In this document: in pieces, positions 18,859 through 30,329 of the stretch
Position numbering within the stretch: position 1 is the stretch's first letter
Layout: each line of letters opens with the position of its first letter
From: Candidatus Cloacimonadota bacterium
GTDB taxonomy: Bacteria; Cloacimonadota; Cloacimonadia; Cloacimonadales; JAIOQZ01
Direction: 5' to 3'
Assembly: GCA_021108395.1 (NCBI GenBank)
Contig: JAIOQZ010000058.1
Coordinates: 1 to 64,000, forward strand
DNA length: 64,000 nucleotides
Program-made: the position numbers and the translations under genes
The notes under the pieces: model-generated
The model's input: only the letters and a program-made list of their open reading frames with translations
Told to the model about the DNA's origin: nothing
Databases searched by the model: none

Positions 18859-18881
18859 GTGGCGTCCTTTCAGTATAATGC

Positions 18882-22125
<3,244 letters not shown>

Positions 22126-22140
22126 ACGGCCTCCTAAGAT

Positions 22141-22313
22141 GGGGCGCTGCCCCCACCCCCGCCAAACTTTTTGCAAAAAGTTTGGATCAAAAACAGTTAG
22201 TGGATGCTACGCATCCTTTGTACAAGACAAATTCTTGTAAAGGACGTTTTTTTGAACATAGGAAACGAAGTTTCCGTTAAAAGTTTTCGGCCTCGCCTTT
22301 TTCAAAAGGCGAG
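22141..22313 (+). repeat. Modular hairpin repeat (locus 3): D-C-A-spacer-A-C
   Basis: In order: D GGGGCGCTGCCCC (22141-22153); C with arms CCAAACTTTTT/AAAAAGTTTGG (22162-22185); A GGATGCTACGCATCC (22202-22216); a 44-bp spacer; A GGAAACGAAGTTTCC (22261-22275); C with arms CTCGCCTTTT/AAAAGGCGAG (22292-22313). The two halves are inverted. The stems differ between halves but each pairs with itself. The linker (ATCAAAAAC-type) is constant. It lies just upstream of rseP. Confidence 0.8.
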
Positions 22314-22331
22314 CTTGTCCCTTCTTCGCTC

Positions 22332-22469
22332 TTACACATCCATCAGCGGCGTTGGTTCACGCTGGGCGGCCACTAGCAGGTTGCAGTCGTGGCGCACGGT
22401 GGCCAGGAACGCCGCTGTGGTCGTGCGGGCAATCTCGGGGTTGTTGTTTATCTCGGAGAGATGGGTCAG
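22332..22469 (-). pseudogene. C-terminal remnant of a YycJ-type MBL-fold hydrolase
   Basis: The 46 open codons read LTHLSEINNNPEIARTT, then LVAAQREPTPLMDV and a stop. This matches the typical end of WalJ/YycJ-like metallo-beta-lactamase-fold hydrolases (H-L-S-x-x-N-N-x-P-E, then a Q-x-E-P-T-P-L tail). A stop codon at 22470-22472 directly precedes it, followed by a terminator-like hairpin, so the rest of the gene is missing. Identification rests on my memory of the family and is moderate. Confidence 0.5.
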
Positions 22470-22483
22470 CTAATAGACAAGAA

Positions 22484-22513
22484 GGGTGAACGCAACTGCG
22501 TTCACCCTCTTTT
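22484..22513. terminator. Strong hairpin after the vWA gene
   Basis: GGGTGAACGCA (22484-22494) pairs perfectly with TGCGTTCACCC (22497-22507). The plus side is followed by TCTTTT, the minus side by TTCTTGTCT. Only the minus-strand vWA gene reads towards it, so it most likely ends that operon. With the remnant and the repeat it accounts for the 424-bp gap between rseP and the vWA gene. Confidence 0.6.
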
Positions 22514-22549
22514 CGTAACAATTCTCAGAACAGCTCCTCTCTCGCTCTA

Positions 22550-24388
22550 CTACCTCTCTCCCTGGATGCGCGGCGCCGGCCCACCGTCGCCGCCGCCGGC
22601 CTGCCCATCGAGCAGCTCCGCCTTTTCGACCAGGCGCAGGAACTCGCCGCGATAGCCTTCGGGGTCGTCGCCACGGGCGTTGCGGGCCATCTGACGCACG
22701 TCGTCAAAGCCGATGTCACCGGTGTATTCGGAGTCACGCAGCAACATGCCGAACGCGGCCACTGCGGCGCTGAAACGGAAGTTGTCGCTGGCGCGAGCGA
22801 GCGGCACGCGCCGGTCTTCGAGGTGGCGGACGATGAGCTTCGAGGTGTCGCCGTCGGGATCCTTGTAGCGGAACTTCACCGTCAGCATCTCGTCGCCGGC
22901 GTCGTCGCGGGGCGAGATGTCCTGATAGCGCAGCTCGTCCACGCCAGGCACCGCCTCGTCGGAGTCTGCCGTGATTAGCTCGTAGAGCGCAGTGACGGTG
23001 TGGCCGCTGCCCATCTCGCCGGCGTCCTTGGTGTCGTCGTTAAAGTCCTGCGCGGCCAGCAGGCGGTTCTCGTAACCCACGAGACGGTAGGCTTTCACAT
23101 GCGCAGGGTTGAACTCCACCTGCACCTTCACGTCCTTGGCGATGGTGTACATGGTGCCGCCCATCTCGTTCACCAGCATCTTCTTGGCCTCGAGGATGTC
23201 GTCGATATAGCCGTAGTTGCCGTTGCCCTGGTCGGCCAGCGTCTCCAGTTTCGAGTCCTGGTAGTTGCCCATGCCAAAGCCGAGCACGGTAAGAAACACG
23301 CCCTCGCCGCGCCTCTCCTCGATGAGCCGCTCCATCGCGCCGTCGCTGCTCTCGCCCACATTGAAGTCGCCGTCGGTGCACAGGATGACGCGATTGTTGC
23401 CGCCATGCTGGTAGTTTTCCGCCGCAGTGTCGTAGGCGAGTCGGATGCCCGCGCCACCGGCTGTGGAGCCACCAGCGTTAAGGCGGTCGATGGCGTCGAG
23501 GATGTCCTGTTTCTCGCTCCCAGAGGTCGAGGGCAGCACCAGTCCCGCCGCGCCGGCATAGACGACGATGGCCACGCGATCCTGCGGACGAAGCTGGTCA
23601 ACCAGCAGGCGCATGGACTGCTTCACCAGCGGCAGCTTGTTGCTGTTGTTCATCGAGCCGCTGACGTCCAGCAGGAACACGAGGTTCGAGGGCGGCGCTG
23701 TCGTAAGGTCGATGCTGCGTGCCTGCAAGCCGATGTGCACCAAGCGATGGCCTGGGTTCCAGGGGCAATCCGACACCTCGGTGACGATGGCCAGCGGGTC
23801 GTCGCCGGTTGGCTGCGGGTAGTCGTAGCGGAAGTAGTTGATCATCTCTTCGATACGGACGGCGTCGGGCGGAGGCAGGCGGTCGTCGTTGAGGAAACGG
23901 CGGACGTTGGCGTAGCTGGCGCGGTCAACATCGACGCTGAAGGTGGACAGCGGCTCGACGCCCACCAGCTTGAACTTGTTCTCGTCGATGGCGGCATAGC
24001 CTTCGGTGTTCCAGTCGGTGGCCACCGGCGGACAGTGCACAAAGCCGGATATGAGAACGTCTTGTGTCGCCCCACTCGCACCGGCGTAGTTTGCGGTGGT
24101 GCATCTCCTCTCACGATGGGCGATGTTCATGTCATCAGCGTCGCCGATGCCAAGTGTTGTGTTGACCGCCGCCGATTCTTCGACGACGAGGCCTTCATCA
24201 AACTCGACTTCCGCATCAGCCAGCACTGGTTGCGCTACGGGTTGCTGAGGTGGCGAGTCTTGTTGAGGTGTCTGCGGAATGTTATCGGTTACAGTAGAAT
24301 CGGTGTCGGCGTCGCTGCCGGCGCAACCGGCCATAAAGACGGCAGCGGTGAGCAGCAGTACGAGCGCGAAGAGTGCGAGATGTTTCAT
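22550..24388 (-). CDS. von Willebrand factor A lipoprotein (YfbK type, DUF3520)
   Basis: The 612 residues start with a lipoprotein signal (lipobox MAGC, Cys22) and a low-complexity linker. A vWA-associated N-terminal domain follows (FSVDVDRASYANVRRFLND, about 130-225), then a vWA domain with MIDAS motif DVSGSMNNSNKL (about 240-410) and a DUF3520-like C-terminal domain (VEFNPAHVKAYRLVGYENR onwards). This is the standard order of the YfbK family. It is probably an envelope protein with metal-dependent ligand binding; function is not established. AGGAGG before the ATG fixes the start. It lies 12 bases after the AgmX-type gene, so both form one operon. Confidence 0.9.
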   Translation of the reverse strand: MKHLALFALVLLLTAAVFMAGCAGSDADTDSTVTDNIPQTPQQDSPPQQPVAQPVLADAEVEFDEGLVVEESAAVNTTLGIGDADDMNIAHRERRCTTANYAGASGATQDVLISGFVHCPPVATDWNTEGYAAIDENKFKLVGVEPLSTFSVDVDRASYANVRRFLNDDRLPPPDAVRIEEMINYFRYDYPQPTGDDPLAIVTEVSDCPWNPGHRLVHIGLQARSIDLTTAPPSNLVFLLDVSGSMNNSNKLPLVKQSMRLLVDQLRPQDRVAIVVYAGAAGLVLPSTSGSEKQDILDAIDRLNAGGSTAGGAGIRLAYDTAAENYQHGGNNRVILCTDGDFNVGESSDGAMERLIEERRGEGVFLTVLGFGMGNYQDSKLETLADQGNGNYGYIDDILEAKKMLVNEMGGTMYTIAKDVKVQVEFNPAHVKAYRLVGYENRLLAAQDFNDDTKDAGEMGSGHTVTALYELITADSDEAVPGVDELRYQDISPRDDAGDEMLTVKFRYKDPDGDTSKLIVRHLEDRRVPLARASDNFRFSAAVAAFGMLLRDSEYTGDIGFDDVRQMARNARGDDPEGYRGEFLRLVEKAELLDGQAGGGDGGPAPRIQGER

Positions 24389-24400
24389 TGTTCCTCCTGT

Positions 24401-25744
24401 TTATTGCATAAAGGTCATACGGAATTTATAGACGGTGTCTTCTTTCACGGGCAAACGCCAGGCGCGCAGCATGTCATAGGCCTTGCGAACGAAGCTGTCA
24501 GAGAAGCTGCTGCCCGGTACGGCTTGCAGCGTAGCGTCCTGCACCGTGCCATCGGCGGCGATGAACAGCGTAATGGCCAGGCTGCCGTGCATGTCGTTCA
24601 GGGCGCACTCGGCGCGAAACAGGCTCTCGATCTGGCGGCGATAGGTGCGCACTGTCTGGCGCAGTCCGGCCAGATCGCCGCGACCGCCCACCGCGTTCGT
24701 CTCCACATCCAGCGCTTCTTCCGGCACCGGCTCCAGGCCGCTGAACCGTTCCTGCACGGCTGGATTGATGATGCCACCGGTTTCCAGTCTCACCAGGTTA
24801 TACTCACCGGCGCGGGCCGTCACCTCATCGAGGTTGACCTGTTCGAGACGAAAGCCCTCCTGCCCCACGCCGATGTTTCGGCTGCGCAGATTCCCTGTGT
24901 TGTCGGCAGCGAGAACCGCAGCCGCGCCGCCAGGCGCTGTCTCGAACCAGGCGGTGGCTTCATCGCTGCTCAGATGGCGATTGCTGCCACCGACTGTGAT
25001 GATGGTGGCGCCGGTTTCCACCTGTAGCAGGTCGTGGGCGCCCAGGTTGATGTCTGTAAGACTGCCGGAGGGAAGCGTTGCGTCAACGCCGAACAGGTCG
25101 CCCACAGAGGGCAATGGCTGGTCGGTGGGCGCAGACGGTGTGCTCTCCACGACGGGCTGATTGACGGGGTCTGGTGCGAACGTGGTCGCCGCCCGTTGCC
25201 TCTGAATGCGCACGAGGCTGGCTTCATGTGCGCTCGAGGCAAGGTCGAAGATGTCCCGCTCGACCGACTGTGCAGGCCATATAGCGTTCACCAGCACGAT
25301 GCCGCCGATGGTGGCCAGCAGCGCCAGCAGCATAAACAGCCGCGTGAACCGTTGCTCGAGCGAGAGCGGAAGGCGCCGAGCGTACTGTCTGCGCAGGGTA
25401 AGCTCGGCCTGGGTAAACACATGGCGCACAGGCTCCCGCCAGGCAAAACCGATGACCCAGTCGGGCGAAAGCGTCAGTGTGCCATCCATACCAGGACGCA
25501 ACAGCACATCCCCCGTCTCCTGTCGTCCGCTCACCTGTAGGAGCCAGTCGCTGCGGCAGTGCAGGCGAAAGCCCTCACCCGAGCGTACGAGCAGCGTGTG
25601 GCGACACGGAAAATTGTCGTCGAGAATCTGCCAGAAGAGCGAAGCGTCTGAGCCTATACGCAGGCTGCGGCCAAAATCGACGCCCTGGCGCATATAGCTG
25701 AGCGCCTTGCCCTTGTAGTTCAGTGTCATGTTGAGCTGTTTCAT
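24401..25744 (-). CDS. AgmX/PglI C-terminal domain protein with one membrane segment
   Basis: Start at 25744, where GGAGGAG precedes the ATG; the longer frame is spurious. The 447-residue product has a cytoplasmic N-terminal domain (1-130, beta-rich), one hydrophobic segment (137-156) and a long low-complexity periplasmic linker. The C-terminal AgmX/PglI or TonB-like domain (about 360-447) contains SLAITLFIAADGTVQDATLQAVPGSS and AYDMLRAWRLP. Myxococcal relatives take part in gliding or energy transduction; here the partner is unknown. Co-transcribed with the vWA lipoprotein, and divergent from the TetR gene across a shared 251-bp region. Confidence 0.8.
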   Translation of the reverse strand: MKQLNMTLNYKGKALSYMRQGVDFGRSLRIGSDASLFWQILDDNFPCRHTLLVRSGEGFRLHCRSDWLLQVSGRQETGDVLLRPGMDGTLTLSPDWVIGFAWREPVRHVFTQAELTLRRQYARRLPLSLEQRFTRLFMLLALLATIGGIVLVNAIWPAQSVERDIFDLASSAHEASLVRIQRQRAATTFAPDPVNQPVVESTPSAPTDQPLPSVGDLFGVDATLPSGSLTDINLGAHDLLQVETGATIITVGGSNRHLSSDEATAWFETAPGGAAAVLAADNTGNLRSRNIGVGQEGFRLEQVNLDEVTARAGEYNLVRLETGGIINPAVQERFSGLEPVPEEALDVETNAVGGRGDLAGLRQTVRTYRRQIESLFRAECALNDMHGSLAITLFIAADGTVQDATLQAVPGSSFSDSFVRKAYDMLRAWRLPVKEDTVYKFRMTFMQ

Positions 25745-25893
25745 AATCTCCTCCTGTCGTTCCTCGTTTGACAATAGTAAGGCATGGACGGTGCCACACA
25801 CAGCGATGCGACCTATTGTGCTGGGCGGCTGGAGGTAAGCTGCATCTCCCCTGTCCCCGTCCCGTGCAGGAGTGCAGCAGAGAGCGCACAGAA

Positions 25894-25957
25894 TGTTGAA
25901 AACATTCAACAGTGGACTTAAGGATTTTTTTTATTGACTGTTATGAACAGCTATTCA
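25894..25957. promoter_or_regulatory. Palindromes between the AgmX-type and TetR genes
   Basis: TGTTGAA-AACA-TTCAACA (25894-25911, perfect arms) and TGAACAGCTATTCA (25944-25957, near-perfect) both use TGAA/TTCA half-sites. They lie 38 and 85 bp before the TetR start and upstream of the divergent operon. Likely TetR operators, by position and symmetry only. Confidence 0.5.
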
Positions 25958-25995
25958 TCTTCTGACATAAGCATTTCTGGGGGTAAGGAGAGAAC

Positions 25996-26607
25996 ATGCA
26001 ACGCAATCTGCGAGGACTGAAAACCAAGCAAATCGCCAAACGCCGCGCCATCCTCGAGGCCGCCATTGAAAGCTTCGCCCAAAAGGGTTTCCACAACACG
26101 CGCATCGCCGATGTCGCCCAGCAGGCGCAAGTGGCCGACGGCACTGTGTATCTCTATTTTCAGAACAAGGACGAGCTGCTCATCAAGGCTTTCGAGGAGA
26201 TGTTTGACGCGAACCTGCAACGCATCCGCGACGAGGTGGACAAGCAGGAGACTGGCATCGACCGTCTCAACCGTTTCTTTGAGCTGCATGTCGAGCTGTT
26301 CACCGAGAACCCGCGCATAGCGCAGTTCATGGCTGTCGAGCTGCGGCAAAGCCCCGAGTTCTACAACAAATACCCCGAATACTCGCCGTTCAAAAGCTAC
26401 ATGAGCTACATGCGCCAGCTTTGCGACCAGGCCGTAAACGAAGGCGAAGTACGCCCCATCAACACTGAAGCGCTGATAATGATTATCTTCGGTACCATCG
26501 ACTTCGTGCTGACGGAGTGGTCGGTGAAGGGTCGCGTTTTCTCGCTCGGGATAATCAAGAACGACATCATGGACATCATCCGCTTCGGCACCCGCCCGCG
26601 AGACTGA
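25996..26607 (+). CDS. TetR/AcrR family regulator (FadR-like)
   Basis: The 203 residues have a TetR DNA-binding domain: RRAILEAAIESFAQKGFHNTRIADVAQQAQVADGTVYLYFQNKDELLIKAFEEM (broken here only by helix turns). The VADGTVYLYFQNK recognition helix is close to FadR-type fatty-acid degradation regulators. The C-terminal ligand domain is of normal length. AAGGAGAG supports the start. The ligand may be an acyl-CoA; that is inference. Probably autoregulated and possibly controlling the divergent AgmX-vWA operon. Confidence 0.9.
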   Translation: MQRNLRGLKTKQIAKRRAILEAAIESFAQKGFHNTRIADVAQQAQVADGTVYLYFQNKDELLIKAFEEMFDANLQRIRDEVDKQETGIDRLNRFFELHVELFTENPRIAQFMAVELRQSPEFYNKYPEYSPFKSYMSYMRQLCDQAVNEGEVRPINTEALIMIIFGTIDFVLTEWSVKGRVFSLGIIKNDIMDIIRFGTRPRD

Positions 26608-26685
26608 AGCAACTCTTCATCGCAGGCGACAAATACACGCGTTTACGGCAATTTCGTGCTTGACACGAAACACGCTCAATTCATA

Positions 26686-26713
26686 TTGACTTACCGTATT
26701 ATGCGGATATTCT
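26686..26713 (+). promoter_or_regulatory. Promoter of rpsU
   Basis: TTGACT (26686-26691), a 16-bp spacer and TATTCT (26708-26713). A second possible -35, TTGACA at 26660-26665, lies upstream. The promoter is 24 bp before the rpsU start, so the leader is short. Confidence 0.5.
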
Positions 26714-26736
26714 ATAAAGAAGGGAGGTGATTGCAA

Positions 26737-26943
26737 GTGCCTACAGTTTACGCACGAGAAAACGAGTACTTTGAAGTGCTGTTGAAGAAGTTCAAAAAGA
26801 AATGCGAAAAAGCGGCAATCCTGTCTGAGATAAAGAAGCACCAGACTTACGAAAAGCCCAGCGATGCCCGCAAACGCAAGATCAACGCAGCTCGGCGCAA
26901 GATGCTCAAGCAGAAGCGCAAAATGGAACGCTACAACCGGTGA
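26737..26943 (+). CDS. rpsU: 30S ribosomal protein S21
   Basis: The 68-residue S21 is rich in Lys/Arg and starts (M)PTVYARENEYFEVLLKKF. The GTG at 26737 is preferred because GGGAGGTGAT, almost a full anti-Shine-Dalgarno match, ends five bases before it; a TTG at 26731 overlaps that site. It opens the macromolecular synthesis cluster, as in E. coli rpsU-dnaG-rpoD. Its TGA overlaps the yqeY GTG. Confidence 0.95.
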   Translation: MPTVYARENEYFEVLLKKFKKKCEKAAILSEIKKHQTYEKPSDARKRKINAARRKMLKQKRKMERYNR

Positions 26944-27383
26944 TCAACCGCATCGCAGACGACATCAAGCAGGCAATGCGCAGCAAAGACAAAGCGCGCC
27001 TGCTGGTGTTGCGCTCGCTCAAGACCGACCTGATGAATCGCAAGATCGAGAAACGGGCTGAACTGAGCGACGAAGAAGCGCTCGAGGTGGTGCGCAAGGC
27101 TGCAAAAAGCCGCGAGCAGGCCGCCGAGCTCTACGATAAGGGCGAGCGGCCCCAGCTTGCCGCCACCGAACGCGCCGAGATTGAAATCCTGCGCGACTAC
27201 TTGCCCCAGGCGCTGTCAGAGCAGGAACTGCGCGAGCTCGTGCAGGCGGCTGTCACCGAAACCGGCGCCAGCGGTATGCAAGATATGGGCGCGGTGATGT
27301 CTCTGGTGATGGAACGCTCCGAGGGCCGCGCCGACGGCAAGTCCGCCAGCGGCATCGTGCGCTCCATCCTCATGTCGAAGTAA
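26940..27383 (+). CDS. yqeY: GatB/YqeY domain protein
   Basis: The 147-residue YqeY family protein is found next to rpsU in many bacteria. It is helical, with MINRIADDIKQAMRSKDKARLLVLRSLKTDLMNRKIEKRAELSDEEALEVV-type features and the C-terminal GRADGKSASGIVRSIL tRNA-binding-like segment. It resembles the tail of the GatB amidotransferase subunit; a role in tRNA binding is proposed for the family but not proven. The start is a GTG within GTGA, coupled to the rpsU stop. Confidence 0.92.
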   Translation: MINRIADDIKQAMRSKDKARLLVLRSLKTDLMNRKIEKRAELSDEEALEVVRKAAKSREQAAELYDKGERPQLAATERAEIEILRDYLPQALSEQELRELVQAAVTETGASGMQDMGAVMSLVMERSEGRADGKSASGIVRSILMSK

Positions 27384-27405
27384 CCTTCTCAATCGTTTGA
27401 TATTT

Positions 27406-27482
27406 GGGGAGTCCTTCTCCCCTCTTTTTTGGGGAGATGCCATCTCCCTTCTTTTTGGGGAGCCTCTACTCCCTTCTTCTCT
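27406..27482 (+). terminator. Three tandem terminator-like hairpins
   Basis: Three near-repeats of about 26 bp. The first is GGGGAG-TCCTT-CTCCCC then TCTTTTTT (27406-27430). The second is GGGAGAT-GCC-ATCTCCC then TTCTTTTT (27432-27456). The third is GGGAG-CCTCTA-CTCCC then TTCTTCTCT (27458-27482). The first two are good intrinsic terminators; the third has a poor T tract and runs into the ribosome site of cvpA. Confidence 0.8.
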
Positions 27483-27492
27483 GGAGGCGATT

Positions 27493-27975
27493 CTGGTCAT
27501 CGATATCGTCGTCGGACTGCTAACGCTCGCCGGACTGGTCTATGGATTCCGCTACGGTCTGGTGGGCGCAATGGCACATCTGGCCGCCATTCCTGTCGGC
27601 CTCGCTTTTGTCATTCGGCTCAGCCCGATAACTTCTGGCTGGTTTCAGCAGTGGCTGCCCCGCATCCCCGCCGCCATCATCGGCTGGGTGCTCACCTCGA
27701 TGCTGATTGGGCTGGGCGTGGCGCTGCTGTTGCGGCTGGCCAACACCATTCTCAAACGCACCGGACTGAAGACCACCAATCATCTGCTGGGCGGCTGGTG
27801 CGGACTTGTGGGCATGGTGATTGTTCTTGCATTACTCTACCTGATGGTGGGAGTCTTCGCCTCACAAGGTTGGAGCGACTACACAGACCGCCATGTGTCC
27901 TTGCGTTGCCTGCGGGCCGTCGCCCAGGAAATCGAAGGGCGCATGCCTGCCCACATGCTGCCACAGATTCGGTGA
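27493..27975 (+). CDS. CvpA family membrane protein
   Basis: The frame encodes a CvpA-like protein of about 160 residues: IDIVVGLLTLAGLVYGFRYGLVGAMAHLAAIPVGL, then three further hydrophobic segments and an amphipathic tail. Homologous starts align near 27493, but no ATG, GTG or TTG is present there. GGAGG (27483-27487) sits five bases before a CTG at 27493, and an ATT at 27490 is even closer. The only standard in-frame start (TTG at 27397) lacks a ribosome site and would run through the terminator hairpins. I annotate CTG tentatively. CvpA proteins are linked to envelope function, and cvpA-mutS2 pairs are common. MutS2 follows after seven bases. Confidence 0.7.
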   Translation: MVIDIVVGLLTLAGLVYGFRYGLVGAMAHLAAIPVGLAFVIRLSPITSGWFQQWLPRIPAAIIGWVLTSMLIGLGVALLLRLANTILKRTGLKTTNHLLGGWCGLVGMVIVLALLYLMVGVFASQGWSDYTDRHVSLRCLRAVAQEIEGRMPAHMLPQIR

Positions 27976-27982
27976 AGCTGAA

Positions 27983-30313
27983 ATGAACGCTCTGCGGCAG
28001 CTTGAATTCGACCAGATAATCGACCTGCTGGCGACGGAATGCCACAATGAGGCAGGCAAAGCTCTGGCAGCCGCCACAGCGCCGCTTTCCGACGCCACCG
28101 ACATCCGCCATAGACTGGCGCTCACCGGCGAGCTGCAACTGCTGCTGCGACGCGGGCACACGGTTGACCTGCGTGGCGTGAGCGAGATTGCCCGCCTGCT
28201 GCACGAACCCGAACACGACGCCTATGGCTTTGCCGAGTGCGGTCTTATCTGCGCCAACGTGCTGGCCGCCAACCACCTGCCCCGCACCATCGACGAGCAT
28301 GAGGAATTCCCGCTCTACTGCGCCATCCTCGACCGCGTCGAGCCGCTGCCAGCCATCGAGAAACGCTTCGGGGCAATCTTTTCGTCCGAGGGCGAGGTGA
28401 AGGACACCGCCTCGACTGCACTGGCAGGCATCCGCAAACGCCGCCGCAACGTGCGCACCAATATCTATGGCACGCTCGAAAAGCGCATGAGCGATATCCC
28501 GCAGTTGCTGTCCGATGCCATTGTAACCGAGCGCGACAACCGCTTTGTCATCCCGGTGAAGCAAGGCTCCGAGACGTTTGTGCCCGGCATGGTGCACGGT
28601 CGTTCCGGCAGCCGCGCCACGGTGTTCGTAGAGCCGACCGAAGTGGTTGCGCTCAACAACGAACTGAGCACGCTGGGCGACGACGAACGCGAAGAGATAC
28701 TGCGCATCCTCATCGAGTTCTCGCACTTGCTGCGCGAGCATACCGACACCATCCTGGCCAACACCGCCGAACTGGGCAAACTCGACTGTTTCTTTGCCGC
28801 CGCCAGGCTGGCAAACCGTCTCGACGCACATATCCCGCGCATCATTGACGAGCCGCGTCTGCGCCTCGATGGCGTGCGCCACCCGCTGCTCATCGTTGGC
28901 TTTGGCGACCGCGACAAGGTTATCCCCTTCGACATAGAGCTGGGAGGCGAGCGCCGCGTGATGGTGTTGAGCGGCCCCAACACCGGCGGCAAGACCGTCA
29001 CTCTCAAGGCCACCGGCCTGCTGACCGCCATGGCGCTGTCGGGGCTGCCCATCCCCGCCGCCGACACCAGCGAGGTGGGGCTGTTCACGCGCATCTTCGC
29101 CGACATCGGCGACAGCCAGTCGCTGGCGGGGGCGCTGTCCACCTTCTCGGCGCATGTGCAGCGCTTGCAGGCGATGCTCGAGCATGGCGACGAGCGCTCG
29201 CTGACGCTGGCCGACGAGATTGGCAGCGCCACCGACCCCGAGCAGGGTTCGGCGCTGGCTCAGGCCATGCTCGAACGACTCGTCGAGCGTGGCGTTGTCG
29301 GACTGGTGACAACCCACTACACCGCACTCAAGGTCTTCGCGGAAAACGCCGAGGCCTGCGTCAACGCCTCGATGCACTTCGACCCCGACCGCCTCACGCC
29401 CACCTTTCAGTTCAAGCTGGGGCTGCCAGGCAACAGCTTCGCCATCGACGTGGCGCGCCACCTGGGGCTGGATGAAACGCTCATTGGCCGAGCACGCCAG
29501 CTTGCCGGTGAACAAAACGTCGAGCTGACCGACATGATACGCAAAATGAGCCGCGAGAAGCGCGAACTCGCCCGTCAGAGCTATGAGCTAAAGCTCAAGG
29601 GCAGCCTGCTGGCATTGAAGACCGGCGAGTACGAAAAGAAGCTGGCCGCAATTGAGCGAGACCGCAACCAGCTTCGCCGCGAGATGCTGCACGACGCCCG
29701 TGACTGGCTTGCCGACATGCAGCGCGAACTGCAGGCCGAGGTTGACGACATCCGCAAGCTGGGCCGCGCCGAGCAGAAAGCGCGTCTCGAAGAAGTGACT
29801 GCGAGCGTATCTCATCGCCAGCGCGAAATGGCAGACGAAGAGAAGCGCATGCAACCAGGCCGCCAGAAGCTGGGCGCACCGGAAGTTGGCCAGCGGGTGT
29901 GGGTGGAGGACTTCGAGGACAGCGGCGAGATTGTCGAGATTGGGCGAGACCGGGTGCGGGTCAACGTCAACGGTATTCACTACACCACCACCGTTGATCG
30001 CCTGGCAGTGGCGCCGCCGCCGGAGAAGCCGGTAACCGGTGGCCATGTGGTGAGCGAAACTCACGAGGGCAGCAGCCTCGAACTGAACATCATCGGCAAG
30101 ACATTCGACGAAGCAGAGCCGGAACTGGCGGGGTTCATCGACAACGCTATCTTTCAGGGGCTTGGCAAGGTACGCATCGTGCATGGTAAGGGTACCGGCG
30201 CTCTGCGCACCAAAGTGCGCGGCTGGCTGCGGCGTCATCGCAGATGCGGCGAGTTTTATTCGGCGGCGCGAGACGCCGGCGGCGACGGCGTGACAGTGGT
30301 TGGCTTCAAGTGA
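27983..30313 (+). CDS. mutS2: MutS2 family endonuclease/ATPase
   Basis: Start ATG 27983 (MNALRQLEFDQIIDLLATEC), matching family N-termini. The 776 residues contain a core/lever region, Walker A SGPNTGGKTVTLK near 330, Walker B LADEIGSATDPEQG and QSLAGALSTFSAH signature. A long coiled coil (about 510-630) and a C-terminal Smr nuclease domain (LELNIIGKTFDEAE, VRIVHGKGTGALR) follow. MutS2 acts on recombination intermediates or collided ribosomes depending on species, not in mismatch repair. dnaG begins 16 bases later. Confidence 0.94.
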   Translation: MNALRQLEFDQIIDLLATECHNEAGKALAAATAPLSDATDIRHRLALTGELQLLLRRGHTVDLRGVSEIARLLHEPEHDAYGFAECGLICANVLAANHLPRTIDEHEEFPLYCAILDRVEPLPAIEKRFGAIFSSEGEVKDTASTALAGIRKRRRNVRTNIYGTLEKRMSDIPQLLSDAIVTERDNRFVIPVKQGSETFVPGMVHGRSGSRATVFVEPTEVVALNNELSTLGDDEREEILRILIEFSHLLREHTDTILANTAELGKLDCFFAAARLANRLDAHIPRIIDEPRLRLDGVRHPLLIVGFGDRDKVIPFDIELGGERRVMVLSGPNTGGKTVTLKATGLLTAMALSGLPIPAADTSEVGLFTRIFADIGDSQSLAGALSTFSAHVQRLQAMLEHGDERSLTLADEIGSATDPEQGSALAQAMLERLVERGVVGLVTTHYTALKVFAENAEACVNASMHFDPDRLTPTFQFKLGLPGNSFAIDVARHLGLDETLIGRARQLAGEQNVELTDMIRKMSREKRELARQSYELKLKGSLLALKTGEYEKKLAAIERDRNQLRREMLHDARDWLADMQRELQAEVDDIRKLGRAEQKARLEEVTASVSHRQREMADEEKRMQPGRQKLGAPEVGQRVWVEDFEDSGEIVEIGRDRVRVNVNGIHYTTTVDRLAVAPPPEKPVTGGHVVSETHEGSSLELNIIGKTFDEAEPELAGFIDNAIFQGLGKVRIVHGKGTGALRTKVRGWLRRHRRCGEFYSAARDAGGDGVTVVGFK

Positions 30314-30329
30314 GCGCGGAAAGGCAGAG

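Noticed and set aside
23000-25027. Plus-strand ORF of 675 codons opposite the vWA and AgmX-type genes
   Set aside because: Spans two real genes on the other strand; a GC-rich shadow with no domain.
25934-25957. TTGACT/TATTCA as the TetR promoter
   Set aside because: Spacing between the hexamers is only 12 bp.
27752-29515. Minus-strand ORF of 587 codons opposite cvpA and mutS2
   Set aside because: Shadow of the clear MutS2 frame.
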